Assembly (NCBI RefSeq): GCF_902459615.1
Contig: NZ_CABPSA010000001.1
Coordinates: 1,054,001-1,118,000 of the forward strand
DNA: 64,000 bases
Reading direction: 5' to 3'
DNA from: Pandoraea commovens
Lineage (GTDB): Bacteria; Pseudomonadota; Gammaproteobacteria; Burkholderiales; Burkholderiaceae
Shown: piece by piece, positions 35,904 to 46,159 of the stretch
Layout: every line of letters begins with the position of its first letter
How positions within the stretch are numbered: the first letter of the stretch is position 1
Translations under genes and position numbers: made by a program
Notes under the pieces: model-generated
Database searches by the model: none
Told to the model about the DNA's origin: nothing
Seen by the model: only the letters and a program-made list of their open reading frames with translations

Positions 35904-38366
35904 ATGCACGCAGGCCACGGCACGGCAATCTTCTTTACTCAACTTCTCTTGCTGGTACTCGTCGGCCGACTGCTCGGCGAGGTCATGCAACGGCTGCGTC
36001 AGCCGGCCGTCATGGGCCAGTTGCTCGCAGGGGTGCTGCTCGGCCCGTCCATCTTCGGCGCGCTGATGCCCGCCTGGCAACACGCCGTCTTTCCCGACAA
36101 CGAAGCGCAAAAAAAGATGCTCGACGCCGTCTCCGAGCTGGGCGTGCTGCTGCTTTTGCTGTCCACGGGGCTGGAGACGGATCTGGGGCTCGTGCGACGC
36201 ATGAAGCGTATGGCCATCTTCGCGTCGGCGGGCGGCATGCTGATTCCATTCGCCTGCGGTTTCGCGCTCGGGTGGCATCTGCCCGACAATCTGCTGCCGC
36301 ATCCGGAAGCGCGGCTCGTCACATCGCTATTTCTCGGCACGGCGCTGTCGATTTCGTCCGTCAAGGTCGTGGCGATGGTCATTCGCGAAGTCGACTATCT
36401 GCGACGCAACATCGGTCAGATCATCCTCGCCGCGGCCATTCTCGACGACACCACCGGCTGGATCATCATCGCCGCCATCGCAGGCCTGGGCGCCAGCGGT
36501 TCGGTCGATCTCGGCCATCTGACGTTCAGCCTCGGCGGCACGCTGCTGTTCATCGTGCTGTGCTTTACCGTCGGCAAGCGCGCCGTGGCCGTGGCCATTC
36601 GCTGGACGAACGACCGCTTCACCGTGGAGATGCCGGTGCTCAGCGCGATTCTCGTCATCACGTTCGTGCTGGCGCTCGCGACCGACAAACTCGGCGTGCA
36701 CACAGCGCTGGGGGCATTCATGGCAGGGGTCATGATCGGGCAGTCGCCCATTCTCAGCGAACAGATCGAAGCGCAGTTGCGTGGGCTGATCGTCGCCCTC
36801 TTTGCGCCCGTGTTCTTCGGCGTGGCGGGCCTGTCGGTAGACCTGACGATTCTGCTCGACTGGCGAATGCTTGGGTTGGTGGCCGGACTGATCCTGATCG
36901 CGAGCATCGGCAAGTTCACGGGATGCTTTATCGGCGGACGTCTGGGTGGCATGTCCTCAGCGGAAGCGCTTGCGCTGGCCACCGGCATGAACGCGCGCGG
37001 CTCGACCGAGATCATCGTCGCGAGCATCGGGTTGTCGCTGGGCGTATTGAGCAAGGACCTGTTCACCATGATCGTCATCATGGCGCTCATCACCACGCTC
37101 ATCATGCCGCCGGTGCTGCGCCGGGCGCTCGTGCGCATTCCGCTGTCTGCAGAAGAGAAGGCTCGCCTTGAAAAGGAAGCCGCCGAGGAGAAGGACTTCC
37201 TGCCGAACGTCGAGCGCATTCTGACGGCGGTCGACGGCAGCGCCAACGGACGCTTCGCCGCGTGGATCGCCGGGCTGACGGCCGGTGTGCGCGGCACACT
37301 GACGACGGTGCTCGCCCCCGCACCTGCTTCGGGCGATGACAGCGCCGCCGTCGACGCGGGCGAATGCGCTGGGCTCGACGCCTATGAGATCGCCCTTGCC
37401 GCCGCCACGCATTCGGTGAGTCGCGCCCCGGGTACGCCAGGCGTGGAAGAAGACAAGCCCGTCAAGCCGGGCGAGAAGGAGCGTGAGGCCGCGCGCCTGG
37501 TGCTGCGCGAGCGCACGGGCAAAGCGCCGCAGAAAACGCCGGAACTGCCGCACGGTCCTGTCAAGGAAGGCGACGCCGAAACTCCGACCGACGAAACGTC
37601 CTCCAAAGCCGCCCCGAAGCATGAACCTGTCGGCGAAGCACATGACGACAAGCGCGTGAGCGAGGCGAAGGAGGAAGGCGAATTCGTCGCTGACGATCCG
37701 TCCGACACCGCACGCGAACAGGAGGCAGCGCAGCCGGAAAGCAGCGACGAAGCGGTCCGCATCTCCGACGAAATCGCCAAGGGCTACGGTTTCGTCATCG
37801 CCGGATTCGACGCGCCGGGCAAAGAGTCGGACTCGGACGTCCCCCCGCTCCCCCTGCCCACAGGCGTGCTGCCGCTGACCAAGGCGTTCGACGGTGCCAT
37901 CGCCATCGTGCTCGCGCATGGCGACCACGCGCGCCAGCCTGACGCACCGCTCAACATCCTCGTGCCAGTCTCGGGCACCGACTATTCGCGGCATGCGGCC
38001 GAACTGGCGATCACACTCGCGCGCGCGGCGAAGGCGTCGGTCACCGCGTTGCATGTCTCGGCGCGTGTGGCTCCGGGCATGCTGCACCGCCGCTGGCGTC
38101 CACGCGTACTACGTCCAGACGCTGCCGAAGCCGCCATGCTGGAGAACCTGCACTCGCTGGCCAAGCGCAACGGCGTGAAGCTCCGCACACGTCTGCTTGC
38201 AGGCGGCAAGGTCGACGACGCCATCCTGCATCAGATCCACCACGGCAAACACAACCTGCTCGTGCTCGGCGTGCAACCGCGTTTCGGCGACCGTCTCAAC
38301 TTCGGTGCCGTCTCCCATCGTTTGCTGGAAGAACGACGCTGTTCCGTGATCGTGCTGAGCGCTTGA
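35904..38366 (+). CDS. CPA2 cation/proton antiporter with C-terminal USP domains
   Basis: This inner-membrane protein (820 aa from ATG 35904, preceded by GGGAGG; an ATG at 35859 would add 15 aa) has a twelve-helix Na/H exchanger domain with AAILDDTTGWIII in the ion site (about residues 20-395). Then come two universal-stress-type segments: one near 435-475 (VERILTAVDGSANGRF) and one near 690-820 (ILVPVSGTDYSRHAAEL, ending RLLEERRCSVIVLSA). Between them lies about 200 residues of charged, Glu/Lys/Pro-rich linker. It probably exchanges K+ or Na+ for protons, with USP domains sensing nucleotides. Confidence 0.85.
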   Translation: MHAGHGTAIFFTQLLLLVLVGRLLGEVMQRLRQPAVMGQLLAGVLLGPSIFGALMPAWQHAVFPDNEAQKKMLDAVSELGVLLLLLSTGLETDLGLVRRMKRMAIFASAGGMLIPFACGFALGWHLPDNLLPHPEARLVTSLFLGTALSISSVKVVAMVIREVDYLRRNIGQIILAAAILDDTTGWIIIAAIAGLGASGSVDLGHLTFSLGGTLLFIVLCFTVGKRAVAVAIRWTNDRFTVEMPVLSAILVITFVLALATDKLGVHTALGAFMAGVMIGQSPILSEQIEAQLRGLIVALFAPVFFGVAGLSVDLTILLDWRMLGLVAGLILIASIGKFTGCFIGGRLGGMSSAEALALATGMNARGSTEIIVASIGLSLGVLSKDLFTMIVIMALITTLIMPPVLRRALVRIPLSAEEKARLEKEAAEEKDFLPNVERILTAVDGSANGRFAAWIAGLTAGVRGTLTTVLAPAPASGDDSAAVDAGECAGLDAYEIALAAATHSVSRAPGTPGVEEDKPVKPGEKEREAARLVLRERTGKAPQKTPELPHGPVKEGDAETPTDETSSKAAPKHEPVGEAHDDKRVSEAKEEGEFVADDPSDTAREQEAAQPESSDEAVRISDEIAKGYGFVIAGFDAPGKESDSDVPPLPLPTGVLPLTKAFDGAIAIVLAHGDHARQPDAPLNILVPVSGTDYSRHAAELAITLARAAKASVTALHVSARVAPGMLHRRWRPRVLRPDAAEAAMLENLHSLAKRNGVKLRTRLLAGGKVDDAILHQIHHGKHNLLVLGVQPRFGDRLNFGAVSHRLLEERRCSVIVLSA

Positions 38367-38386
38367 CGTCTCAGGGCACGCCAATG

Positions 38387-38425
38387 AAAAACGCCTGTTG
38401 CGGCAGGCCGTCAACAGGCGTTTTT
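38387..38425. terminator. bidirectional Rho-independent terminator
   Basis: A perfect 14-bp stem AAAAACGCCTGTTG / CAACAGGCGTTTTT with an 11-base loop sits between the convergent antiporter and pirin genes. A and T tracts lie in the stem ends. Confidence 0.88.
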
Positions 38426-38445
38426 CGTGCTTACTGCGACGAAAC

Positions 38446-39345
38446 TCAGCTCGCCGATGGCTTGCGCTCCGGCAACGGAATCCATTCCGTCTCACCGGGC
38501 ACCTTGCCCATTTCCTGCGCTGTCCAGGCGGCCTTCGCCTGCTCGATACGCTCACGGCTCGACGACACGAAGTTCCAGAAGATGAAGCGCTCGCCGTCGA
38601 GCGGTGCACCACCCAGCAGCATCAGTCGTGCAGGTCGATCACCCGCCACGATGCGCACGTCCCCGCCCGGAGCGAGCACGCCCATCCGATGCTCGGGCAA
38701 GGCCTCGTCGTTCACCGTCACCTCGCCCTGCACCGTGTAGACGGCGCGCTCGGCATACTCCGGCGGCAGCACGAACGCTGCGCACGGTTCCATTTCGACC
38801 GCGAGATAGAAGATAGGCGAGAACACTTTCACCGGGGCTTTCTCGCCGAAGGCTTCACCGAGGATCAGACGCATGTGCACGCCTGGCAGGAAGATGTCCG
38901 GCAGCGACGCCGCTTCGTGATGCGCAAACGACGGCGCGGTCTCCTCGTCGGCCTGCGGCAACGCGACCCACGTCTGAATGCCGTGGACGTCACCACCACG
39001 CTCGCGCACGTCGTCCGGCGAACGCTCCGAATGCACGATGCCGCGTCCCGCCGTCATCCAGTTCACGGCACCCGGCGTGATGCGCTGATCGCTGCCGAGA
39101 CTGTCGCGGTGCCAGATTTCGCCGTCGAACAGATAGGTGACGGTCGCCAGCCCGATGTGCGGGTGCGGACGCACGTCCAGCCCCACACCGGGCGGCAGCG
39201 TTGCAGGCCCCATGTGGTCAAAGAAGATGAACGGCCCGACGGTCTTGAACGGCAGGCTCGGCAGACTGCGCTGCACGGTAAATGCGCCGATATCGCTCAG
39301 ATGCGGCTTGAGCACGGCAAGGAAGGGACTCGTGGAATCGGTCAT
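38446..39345 (-). CDS. pirin family protein
   Basis: This 299-aa bicupin has the pirin signature: FFDHMGPA, the metal-ligand HPHIG in RPHPHIGLATVTYLF, and the later His/Glu in TAGRGIVHSE. Bacterial pirins bind iron and some oxidise flavonols such as quercetin; others act as redox-linked regulators. It is a single gene with a divergent greB upstream. The role here is not defined by context. Confidence 0.88.
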   Translation of the reverse strand: MTDSTSPFLAVLKPHLSDIGAFTVQRSLPSLPFKTVGPFIFFDHMGPATLPPGVGLDVRPHPHIGLATVTYLFDGEIWHRDSLGSDQRITPGAVNWMTAGRGIVHSERSPDDVRERGGDVHGIQTWVALPQADEETAPSFAHHEAASLPDIFLPGVHMRLILGEAFGEKAPVKVFSPIFYLAVEMEPCAAFVLPPEYAERAVYTVQGEVTVNDEALPEHRMGVLAPGGDVRIVAGDRPARLMLLGGAPLDGERFIFWNFVSSSRERIEQAKAAWTAQEMGKVPGETEWIPLPERKPSAS

Positions 39346-39509
39346 GGCGCGGTTCTCCTGCGTTCGACACTTGCGTGTGAAGTGTGGCGTTCATGTGGGG
39401 TGCTGACGCCCGATTGTAGAGGACATTGCGGGCGCGCTCCATGACACCTGAGCATGATGGCCATCGCCACGAAAATGGGGTGGCGCACATGTTCTTGCGA
39501 CATCGCTCC

Positions 39510-39515
39510 TATAAT
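39510..39515 (+). promoter_or_regulatory. -10 box of a likely greB promoter
   Basis: A consensus TATAAT hexamer lies 50 bases upstream of the greB ATG. The -35 region is poor, so the promoter call rests on the -10 box and position. Confidence 0.45.
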
Positions 39516-39565
39516 GCAGGGATTGTGTAACGCTTTTGGCTCGTGCGCGTCGCGGGCATCGACTT

Positions 39566-40126
39566 ATGAACAAGGCCTTCGTCAAGGAAGATAGCGGCGA
39601 CGACGATGACGATCTCGACGCAGGCGCGCCGGAGATTCCTGCGGGCACCAAGAACTACATTACGCCCACAGGCTACCGTCGTCTGAAGGATGAGATGCTG
39701 GATCTCATCGATAATCAGCGCCCTGAAGTGGTGAAGATCGTGTCGTGGGCGGCGTCCAACGGCGACCGTTCGGAGAACGGCGATTACATCTACGGCAAAC
39801 GACGTCTGCGTGAGATCGACCGGCGTATTCGCTTTCTGACGAAACGTCTGGATAACGCGGAAGTGGTGGACACGCGTCGTCAGGAGAACGTCGATCAGGT
39901 GTTTTTCGGTGCGGAAGTCACCTATGCAGACGGCAAGGGAGACGAGCATACGATCATGATCGTCGGCATCGACGAAGTAGATCTCGACCGTGGGCACGTC
40001 AGTTGGATCTCGCCCATCGCCCGTGCCATCACCAAATCGAAGATCGGCGACACCGTACCATTGCGCACACCGGCCGGGCTCGATCAGATCGAGATTCTCG
40101 ACGTTCGCTACCCGCCGTCCGAGTAA
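39566..40126 (+). CDS. greB: GreB, transcript cleavage factor
   Basis: This 186-aa protein has an N-terminal coiled coil (about residues 30-100, including NGDRSENGDYIYGKRRLREIDRRIRFL, with the acidic tip residues) and a C-terminal FKBP-like domain. An acidic extension (DSGDDDDDLDAG) precedes the coiled coil. It rescues backtracked RNA polymerase. The ATG at 39566 begins MNKAFVKE as in homologues. A terminator follows. Confidence 0.93.
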   Translation: MNKAFVKEDSGDDDDDLDAGAPEIPAGTKNYITPTGYRRLKDEMLDLIDNQRPEVVKIVSWAASNGDRSENGDYIYGKRRLREIDRRIRFLTKRLDNAEVVDTRRQENVDQVFFGAEVTYADGKGDEHTIMIVGIDEVDLDRGHVSWISPIARAITKSKIGDTVPLRTPAGLDQIEILDVRYPPSE

Positions 40127-40154
40127 GCGCACCGCGCGTCGCTCGACACTATGC

Positions 40155-40180
40155 AAAACGCCTCCCGAGGGAGGCGTTTT
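40155..40180. terminator. bidirectional Rho-independent terminator
   Basis: The 26-base palindrome has arms AAAACGCCTCC and GGAGGCGTTTT with a CGAG loop. It lies between the convergent greB and spoT genes. Confidence 0.88.
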
Positions 40181-40202
40181 CATTTCATCGATACCGCGAG
40201 AA

Positions 40203-42623
40203 TCAGTAGTTGCCGCGTTCGCGCGAAATGCGCATGGCGTGATTGGCGTGACCATCGTCCTGATGCCGCTCGCTCGGACGCTCGCGCGCCACGCGCATGA
40301 CGTCCGGATTCACACGGATGCGGCGCATCACGTTAGCCAGATGCACGCGGTCGCTCACCTGGATGAGGAAGCGTAGCGTGGCGGATTCGTCCGGCACCAC
40401 TTCGTCCATCCCGATGTGCACGATGTTCGCGTCGGATGCCGTGATATCGGCCGCCACACGCGAGAATACGCCACGATTGTGGTGCACCAGCACCTTGATG
40501 CCGACGTCGAACAGACGCCCCGGTTGCGGCGCCCACGCCACATCGATCCAGCGGGTCGGGTCCTTGCGATGGATACGGCGCGCGACCGGGCAGTCCGTGG
40601 TGTGAATCGCCATGCCCAGCCCGATGCCGATGTAGCCCATGATGGCGTCGCCCGGAATCGGACGGCAGCACGCCGAGAACTGCACCGACATGCCTTCCGT
40701 GCCCGTGATGAGCACCGGCGGCCCGACGTTCTCGTCGCCCGTACGCGGTGAATCGGGATCGTCCGGGCTGTCGTCGTTCTCGCCTTCCTTGCCCGACAGC
40801 AGCACCGCGAGGCGCTTGGCCATGACGGCTGCGACACGACGTCCCAGACCGATGTCGGCAAAGATGTCCTGACGATCCTTGTTGCCCGTCCACTGCGCGA
40901 GCTTGTCCCAGATCTCCGGCGAGATCTCGCTCATCGTCAGGCCGTACCCCTTGAGCGCCTGCTCGACCAGACGCTCGCCAAGCTGCACCGACTCGGCGAA
41001 GCGCATCGTCTTCAGGTAATGACGAATGGCCGAGCGCGCCTTGCCGGTACGCACGAAGCCGAGCCACACGGGGTTCGGCTTCGAATACGGCGCGGTGATG
41101 ACTTCCACGATGTCGCCGTTCTTCAGCTCGGTGCGAAGCGGCAGCAACTCGTTGTTGATCTTGACGGCCACGCACTGGTTGCCCAGATCGCTGTGGACCG
41201 AATAGGCGAAGTCGAGCGCCGTCGCACCGCGCGGCAGCGCCATGATGCGCGCCTTGGGCGTGAAAACGTAGACGGCGTCGGGGAACAGGTCGATCTTGAC
41301 GTGTTCGAGGAATTCGGTGGAGTCGCCCGTCTCGCTCTGAATATCGAGCAGCGACTGGAGCCACTGGTGTGCATGCTTCTGCACGTCGTTCATGTCCGCG
41401 CCGCCGTTCTTGTACAGCCAGTGCGCGGCCACGCCCGCTTCCGCAATCTCATGCATGCGGCGCGTGCGAATCTGGAATTCGATGGGCGTGCCGAAGGGGC
41501 CCACGAGCGTCGTGTGCAACGACTGATAGCCGTTGACCTTCGGAATCGCGATGTAATCCTTGAACTTGCCCGGTACGGGCTTGTAGAGCGCGTGCAGCAC
41601 GCCGAGCGCGAGATAACACTGCGCGTTCGACTCGACGACGACACGGAAGCCGTAGACGTCCAGCACTTGCGAGAACGACAGCTGCTTTTCCTGCATCTTC
41701 GTATAGATGCTGAAGAGCGTCTTCTCGCGGCCGAAGACGTCGGCACTGACTTCGCCGTCTTTCAGCGCTTTCTCGACGGCATCGAGAATCTTGCCGACCA
41801 CCTCGCGTCGGTTGCCGCGTGCGGCCTTCACGGCCTTGTCGAGCACTGCGTAACGACGCGGGTGGTAATTCGCGAAGCTCAGGTCCTGAAGTTCGCGATA
41901 GGTGTTGTTCAGGCCGAGGCGGTGCGCAATCGGCGCATAGATGTCGAGCGTTTCGCGCGCCACGCGGCGCTGCTTTTCCGTCGACGTCACGCCCAGCGTG
42001 CGCATGTTGTGCAGCCGGTCGGCGAGCTTGACCAGAATGACGCGAACGTCGCGCGCCATTGCCAGCAGCATCTTGCGGAAGCTTTCGGCTTGCGCTTCTT
42101 CCCGGCTGCTGAACTCCATCTTGTCGAGTTTCGACAAGCCGTCGACCAGTTCCGCGACTTTGGGCCCGAATCGCTCGGCGAGTTCGGCCTTGGTCACGCC
42201 CTGGTCTTCCATCACGTCGTGCAATAGCGCAGCCATGATCGACTGCGCGTCGAGTTTCCACTCGGCACAGATCTCGGCTACGGCAACGGGATGGGTGATG
42301 TAAGGCTGTCCGCTCTGGCGATATTGACCCAGGTGGGCCTCATCGCTGAACTGGAAGGCTTCTTTGATTTGCGCGAGGTCGCTTTCCTTGAGGTACTCCC
42401 CAAGCATGCCCTTGAGACGGGCGATCGAGACGACCTCGTGCTTGCGCGGCTGCTCGGGCGTTGCCGTCGGACCGAAGAGGTGCCGATAGGACTGCTCCAG
42501 CAGCGCGTCGATGTACTGTCGCGTGGCGCTCTCGCCCTTTTTCTTCTTGCGCTCGGGCTTGGGCTCCCCCGCTTTGGGTTCATCCGCAGCGATGGACGTG
42601 GCCGGTGATTTCGCATGACTCAT
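40203..42623 (-). CDS. spoT: SpoT, bifunctional (p)ppGpp synthetase/hydrolase
   Basis: This is the full-length RSH enzyme, 806 aa. The N-terminal hydrolase domain keeps the HD motif (ALLHDVMED, His135-Asp136), so pppGpp hydrolysis should be active. The synthetase region has KDYIAIPKVNGYQSLHTT, then TGS, zinc-finger-like (CCRPIPGD) and ACT domains. A Lys/Glu-rich N-terminal extension of about 35 residues precedes the core. It is the last gene of the gmk-rpoZ-spoT cluster, the usual order in proteobacteria, and sets stringent-response levels in the cytoplasm. Confidence 0.95.
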   Translation of the reverse strand: MSHAKSPATSIAADEPKAGEPKPERKKKKGESATRQYIDALLEQSYRHLFGPTATPEQPRKHEVVSIARLKGMLGEYLKESDLAQIKEAFQFSDEAHLGQYRQSGQPYITHPVAVAEICAEWKLDAQSIMAALLHDVMEDQGVTKAELAERFGPKVAELVDGLSKLDKMEFSSREEAQAESFRKMLLAMARDVRVILVKLADRLHNMRTLGVTSTEKQRRVARETLDIYAPIAHRLGLNNTYRELQDLSFANYHPRRYAVLDKAVKAARGNRREVVGKILDAVEKALKDGEVSADVFGREKTLFSIYTKMQEKQLSFSQVLDVYGFRVVVESNAQCYLALGVLHALYKPVPGKFKDYIAIPKVNGYQSLHTTLVGPFGTPIEFQIRTRRMHEIAEAGVAAHWLYKNGGADMNDVQKHAHQWLQSLLDIQSETGDSTEFLEHVKIDLFPDAVYVFTPKARIMALPRGATALDFAYSVHSDLGNQCVAVKINNELLPLRTELKNGDIVEVITAPYSKPNPVWLGFVRTGKARSAIRHYLKTMRFAESVQLGERLVEQALKGYGLTMSEISPEIWDKLAQWTGNKDRQDIFADIGLGRRVAAVMAKRLAVLLSGKEGENDDSPDDPDSPRTGDENVGPPVLITGTEGMSVQFSACCRPIPGDAIMGYIGIGLGMAIHTTDCPVARRIHRKDPTRWIDVAWAPQPGRLFDVGIKVLVHHNRGVFSRVAADITASDANIVHIGMDEVVPDESATLRFLIQVSDRVHLANVMRRIRVNPDVMRVARERPSERHQDDGHANHAMRISRERGNY

Positions 42624-42683
42624 ACATGTACCTGTTTCGTCGAGCGGCCCGGAACGTCACATCGCATCAGTGCAGTCTCCCGA

Positions 42684-42890
42684 TCAGAGCGGCACTTTCT
42701 TGAGCATCTCGATGCCCACCTGACCGGCTGCGATTTCGCGCAGCGCGACGACGGTCGGCTTGTCCTTGTTGTTCTCGAGCTTCGGCGTATGACCTTGCGC
42801 CAGTTGGCGGGCGCGGTAGGTCGCGGCGAGTGCGAGCTCGAAGCGATTCGGAATTTGTTTCAGGCAATCTTCAACGGTAATTCGGGCCAT
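42684..42890 (-). CDS. rpoZ: RNA polymerase omega subunit
   Basis: This 67-aa subunit starts [28 protein letters not shown], with landmarks [10 protein letters not shown] and the conserved NRFEL. It helps assemble and stabilise RNA polymerase and carries a (p)ppGpp contact. The ATG at 42890 is the family start; a TTG six codons upstream is in frame. The probable ribosome-binding AAGGA can pair with TCCTT just before the ATG, forming a small hairpin. Confidence 0.95.
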   Translation of the reverse strand: MARITVEDCLKQIPNRFELALAATYRARQLAQGHTPKLENNKDKPTVVALREIAAGQVGIEMLKKVPL

Positions 42891-42980
42891 AAGGAGGTTC
42901 CTTCTCAATATAAGGCGTATTCTATCGCAGCCGGCGCGCGCCCGCGCAAAACACGAGCGCTGCCAGCGAATGCGACGGTG

Positions 42981-43658
42981 TTACTCGTGATCGTTCGGCG
43001 CGTGGATATCCAGATCGGTGAACAGCGTCTTGTGCCGCGCATACTGCGAAGCGAATCGCAGACGCACCGCAGTGAACACCGATTGCAATTGATCCAGCGC
43101 GCGCTGGAATTCGTCATTGATGATGATGAAGTCCGCTTCCGGCGCGTGGGCGATCTCACCACCGGCCGCCAGCAAGCGGCGCGCGATGACCTTCGGCTCG
43201 TCTGTCCCGCGCTTCTTCAGGCGCTCTTCCAGGGCTTCGATAGACGGCGGCAGAATGAAGATGCCGACCGCGTTCGAAAAGCGCTTGCGCACCTGCTGCG
43301 CACCCTGCCAGTCGATTTCCAGCAACACGTCACGGCCTTCGCGCATTTGCTCTTCGATCCACACGCGCGACGTGCCGTAATAGTTGCCGTGTACCTCCGC
43401 GCTTTCCAGAAACTCGCCACGCTTGCGGCGTTCGAGAAACTGATCGACCGAGATGAAGTTGTAGTGCACGCCTTCTTCTTCGTTGGCACGCGGGGCTCGC
43501 GTCGTGCAGGAAATCGACAGACGAACGTCGCTATCCTGCGCGAGCAGCGCGTTGACGAGCGTGGACTTGCCCGCGCCCGAGGGGGCGACCACCATGAACA
43601 GATTGCCGGGATACTCGGCATGCAAGGCGGGTTGCGGGGCGTGTGATTGCGGGGACAT
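42981..43658 (-). CDS. gmk: guanylate kinase
   Basis: This 225-aa enzyme phosphorylates GMP to GDP with ATP. The P-loop is [13 protein letters not shown]. The GMP-binding segment includes [21 protein letters not shown], seen as TTRAPR and GVHYNF. The lid and [14 protein letters not shown] core are intact. A 15-residue polar tail precedes the core. It heads the gmk-rpoZ-spoT run and lies 5 bp after yicC. Confidence 0.95.
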   Translation of the reverse strand: MSPQSHAPQPALHAEYPGNLFMVVAPSGAGKSTLVNALLAQDSDVRLSISCTTRAPRANEEEGVHYNFISVDQFLERRKRGEFLESAEVHGNYYGTSRVWIEEQMREGRDVLLEIDWQGAQQVRKRFSNAVGIFILPPSIEALEERLKKRGTDEPKVIARRLLAAGGEIAHAPEADFIIINDEFQRALDQLQSVFTAVRLRFASQYARHKTLFTDLDIHAPNDHE

Positions 43659-43663
43659 ACGAC

Positions 43664-44593
43664 TTACTCCAGATTCTGCACTTGCTCGCGCATCTGCTCG
43701 ATGTAGAGCTTGAGCTCCATCGACGCATCGGCGAGTTCCTTCGAGGCTGCCTTCGAGCCGAGCGTATTCGCTTCGCGATTGAGCTCCTGCATCATGAAGT
43801 CGAGCCGTTTGCCGACCAATCCTCCCTTATCGAGGATGTGGCGGGTTTCCTTCAGGTGAGCGTCGAGTCGCGTGAGTTCTTCCGCTACGTCGATGCGCAC
43901 ACCATAGATCGTCACTTCCTGACGAATACGTTCTGCGATTTCTTCCTTGCTCGGTGCTGTCGAGCCTTCCGGCACGACCACACCCAGCGCTTCTTGCAGA
44001 CGATCGACGATCTTCTGCTGATGACGTGCGATCAGATCCGGTACGAGCGGTTGCAGGCCCGTGAGAATCGTCTCCATCTTCTCGATGCGCTCGATCAGGC
44101 TCGCCTTGAGCTGCGCGCCTTCACGACGGCGCACGTCGACGAGGTCGCCGATGGCGGCACGACCAGCATCGATCACGGCATCGCGCAGCGCTTCAGCCGT
44201 TACCGACTCTTCGCCAAGTACGCCCGGCCAGCGCAGAATTTCACCGGTGCGCATGCGTTCGGCATCGGGGAAATGAACGAGGACTTGCTGTTCGAGATCG
44301 GCGAGTTGTTTAACGGCCTCTTGATTGAGCGCACCGCTGGTGCCGCTCTCGGGACGTTGCACGTTGATGCGGATATCGACCTTGCCGCGTGAGAGCTTGG
44401 CCGTGAGCGATTCACGCAACGACGGCTCGCACGCACGCGCTTCTTCGGGCATGCGGAATGCCAGATCGAGGAAGCGCGAATTGACCGTGCGCAATTCGAC
44501 CGACACGCTCGCGCCTGCGGCTCCATCGGCATGCGCAATGTCGCGCGTGACGCTGGCGTAGCCGGTCATACTGTAGATATTGTTGTCTTTCAT
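43664..44593 (-). CDS. yicC: YicC-type endoribonuclease family protein
   Basis: This 309-aa protein begins with the family signature [10 protein letters not shown] and ends in the conserved C-terminal block [36 protein letters not shown], of which NTLGSKA and [12 protein letters not shown] are the landmarks. YicC proteins act on RNA (E. coli YicC affects small-RNA decay). The ATG at 44593 is favoured because the preceding in-frame 70 residues are unlike the family. gmk follows 5 bp downstream. Confidence 0.92.
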   Translation of the reverse strand: MKDNNIYSMTGYASVTRDIAHADGAAGASVSVELRTVNSRFLDLAFRMPEEARACEPSLRESLTAKLSRGKVDIRINVQRPESGTSGALNQEAVKQLADLEQQVLVHFPDAERMRTGEILRWPGVLGEESVTAEALRDAVIDAGRAAIGDLVDVRRREGAQLKASLIERIEKMETILTGLQPLVPDLIARHQQKIVDRLQEALGVVVPEGSTAPSKEEIAERIRQEVTIYGVRIDVAEELTRLDAHLKETRHILDKGGLVGKRLDFMMQELNREANTLGSKAASKELADASMELKLYIEQMREQVQNLE

Positions 44594-44805
44594 CAGGGTG
44601 ACCGTTACCACAGCGCCGTGACACTTTTTCAGCGTGGCGATGCAGCAACCGGTTTCGCATGCAATGGATGAAACGGGATTATCGCATTTTCCGGCCCAAG
44701 GCTCCTGAATCCGCGCACGACACCGGTGCGCGCCGCCAAGCTTTTGGCGTTTAGCGATACCATTCGGGTATTGCCGCATAAACTCACCTCGCAGGACATT
44801 CATCC

Positions 44806-45534
<729 letters not shown>

Positions 45535-45536
45535 CG

Positions 45537-46154
45537 ATGGCCATGCAGAAGATCGTGCTGGCGTCGAACAACCCGGGCAAGCTGCGCGAGTTCGCGTCGT
45601 TGTTCGCACCGCTCGGCATCGAGCTGGTGCCGCAGGGCATGCTCGGCGTGTCCGAGGCTGAAGAGCCGCACGTCACCTTCATCGAGAACGCTTTAGCGAA
45701 GGCGCGTCACGCGGCTGCCGCGACCGGCCTGCCCGCGCTCGCCGACGATTCCGGCCTGTGCGTACCGATCCTCGGCGGTGCCCCTGGCGTGTATTCCGCG
45801 CGTTACGCTGCACGCGCTGGCCGTGAGAAGTCGGATGCCGCGAACAACCGCCATCTGATCGAGCAACTGGCCCCGCATGCCGACACGCCGGGGTATCGCG
45901 ATGCGTATTACTTCGCGGCGCTCGTGCTCGTGCGTCACGCAGAAGACCCGCAGCCGATCATCGCCGAGGGGCGCTGGGACGGTGAGATCGTGGACGACGC
46001 ACGTGGCGCGCATGGCTTCGGCTACGATCCGCACTTCCTCATCCGTTCGTTGAATCAGACGGCTGCCGAACTCGATCCCGCCGTGAAAAACGCCCATAGC
46101 CACCGCGCTCGCGCATTGCGCGTGCTGCTGGAAAAGCTGGGGCGGGAGGCGTAA
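45537..46154 (+). CDS. rdgB: RdgB/HAM1, dITP/XTP pyrophosphatase
   Basis: This 205-aa housecleaning enzyme hydrolyses dITP, XTP and related purine nucleotides. Motifs are KIVLASNNPGKLREF at the N-terminus, FIENALAKARHAA, and LADDSGLCV. It sits 2 bp after rph and 5 bp before hemW, so the three form one operon. The alternative ATG two codons in (MQKIVLAS) is also possible. Confidence 0.94.
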   Translation: MAMQKIVLASNNPGKLREFASLFAPLGIELVPQGMLGVSEAEEPHVTFIENALAKARHAAAATGLPALADDSGLCVPILGGAPGVYSARYAARAGREKSDAANNRHLIEQLAPHADTPGYRDAYYFAALVLVRHAEDPQPIIAEGRWDGEIVDDARGAHGFGYDPHFLIRSLNQTAAELDPAVKNAHSHRARALRVLLEKLGREA

Positions 46155-46159
46155 GTCGT

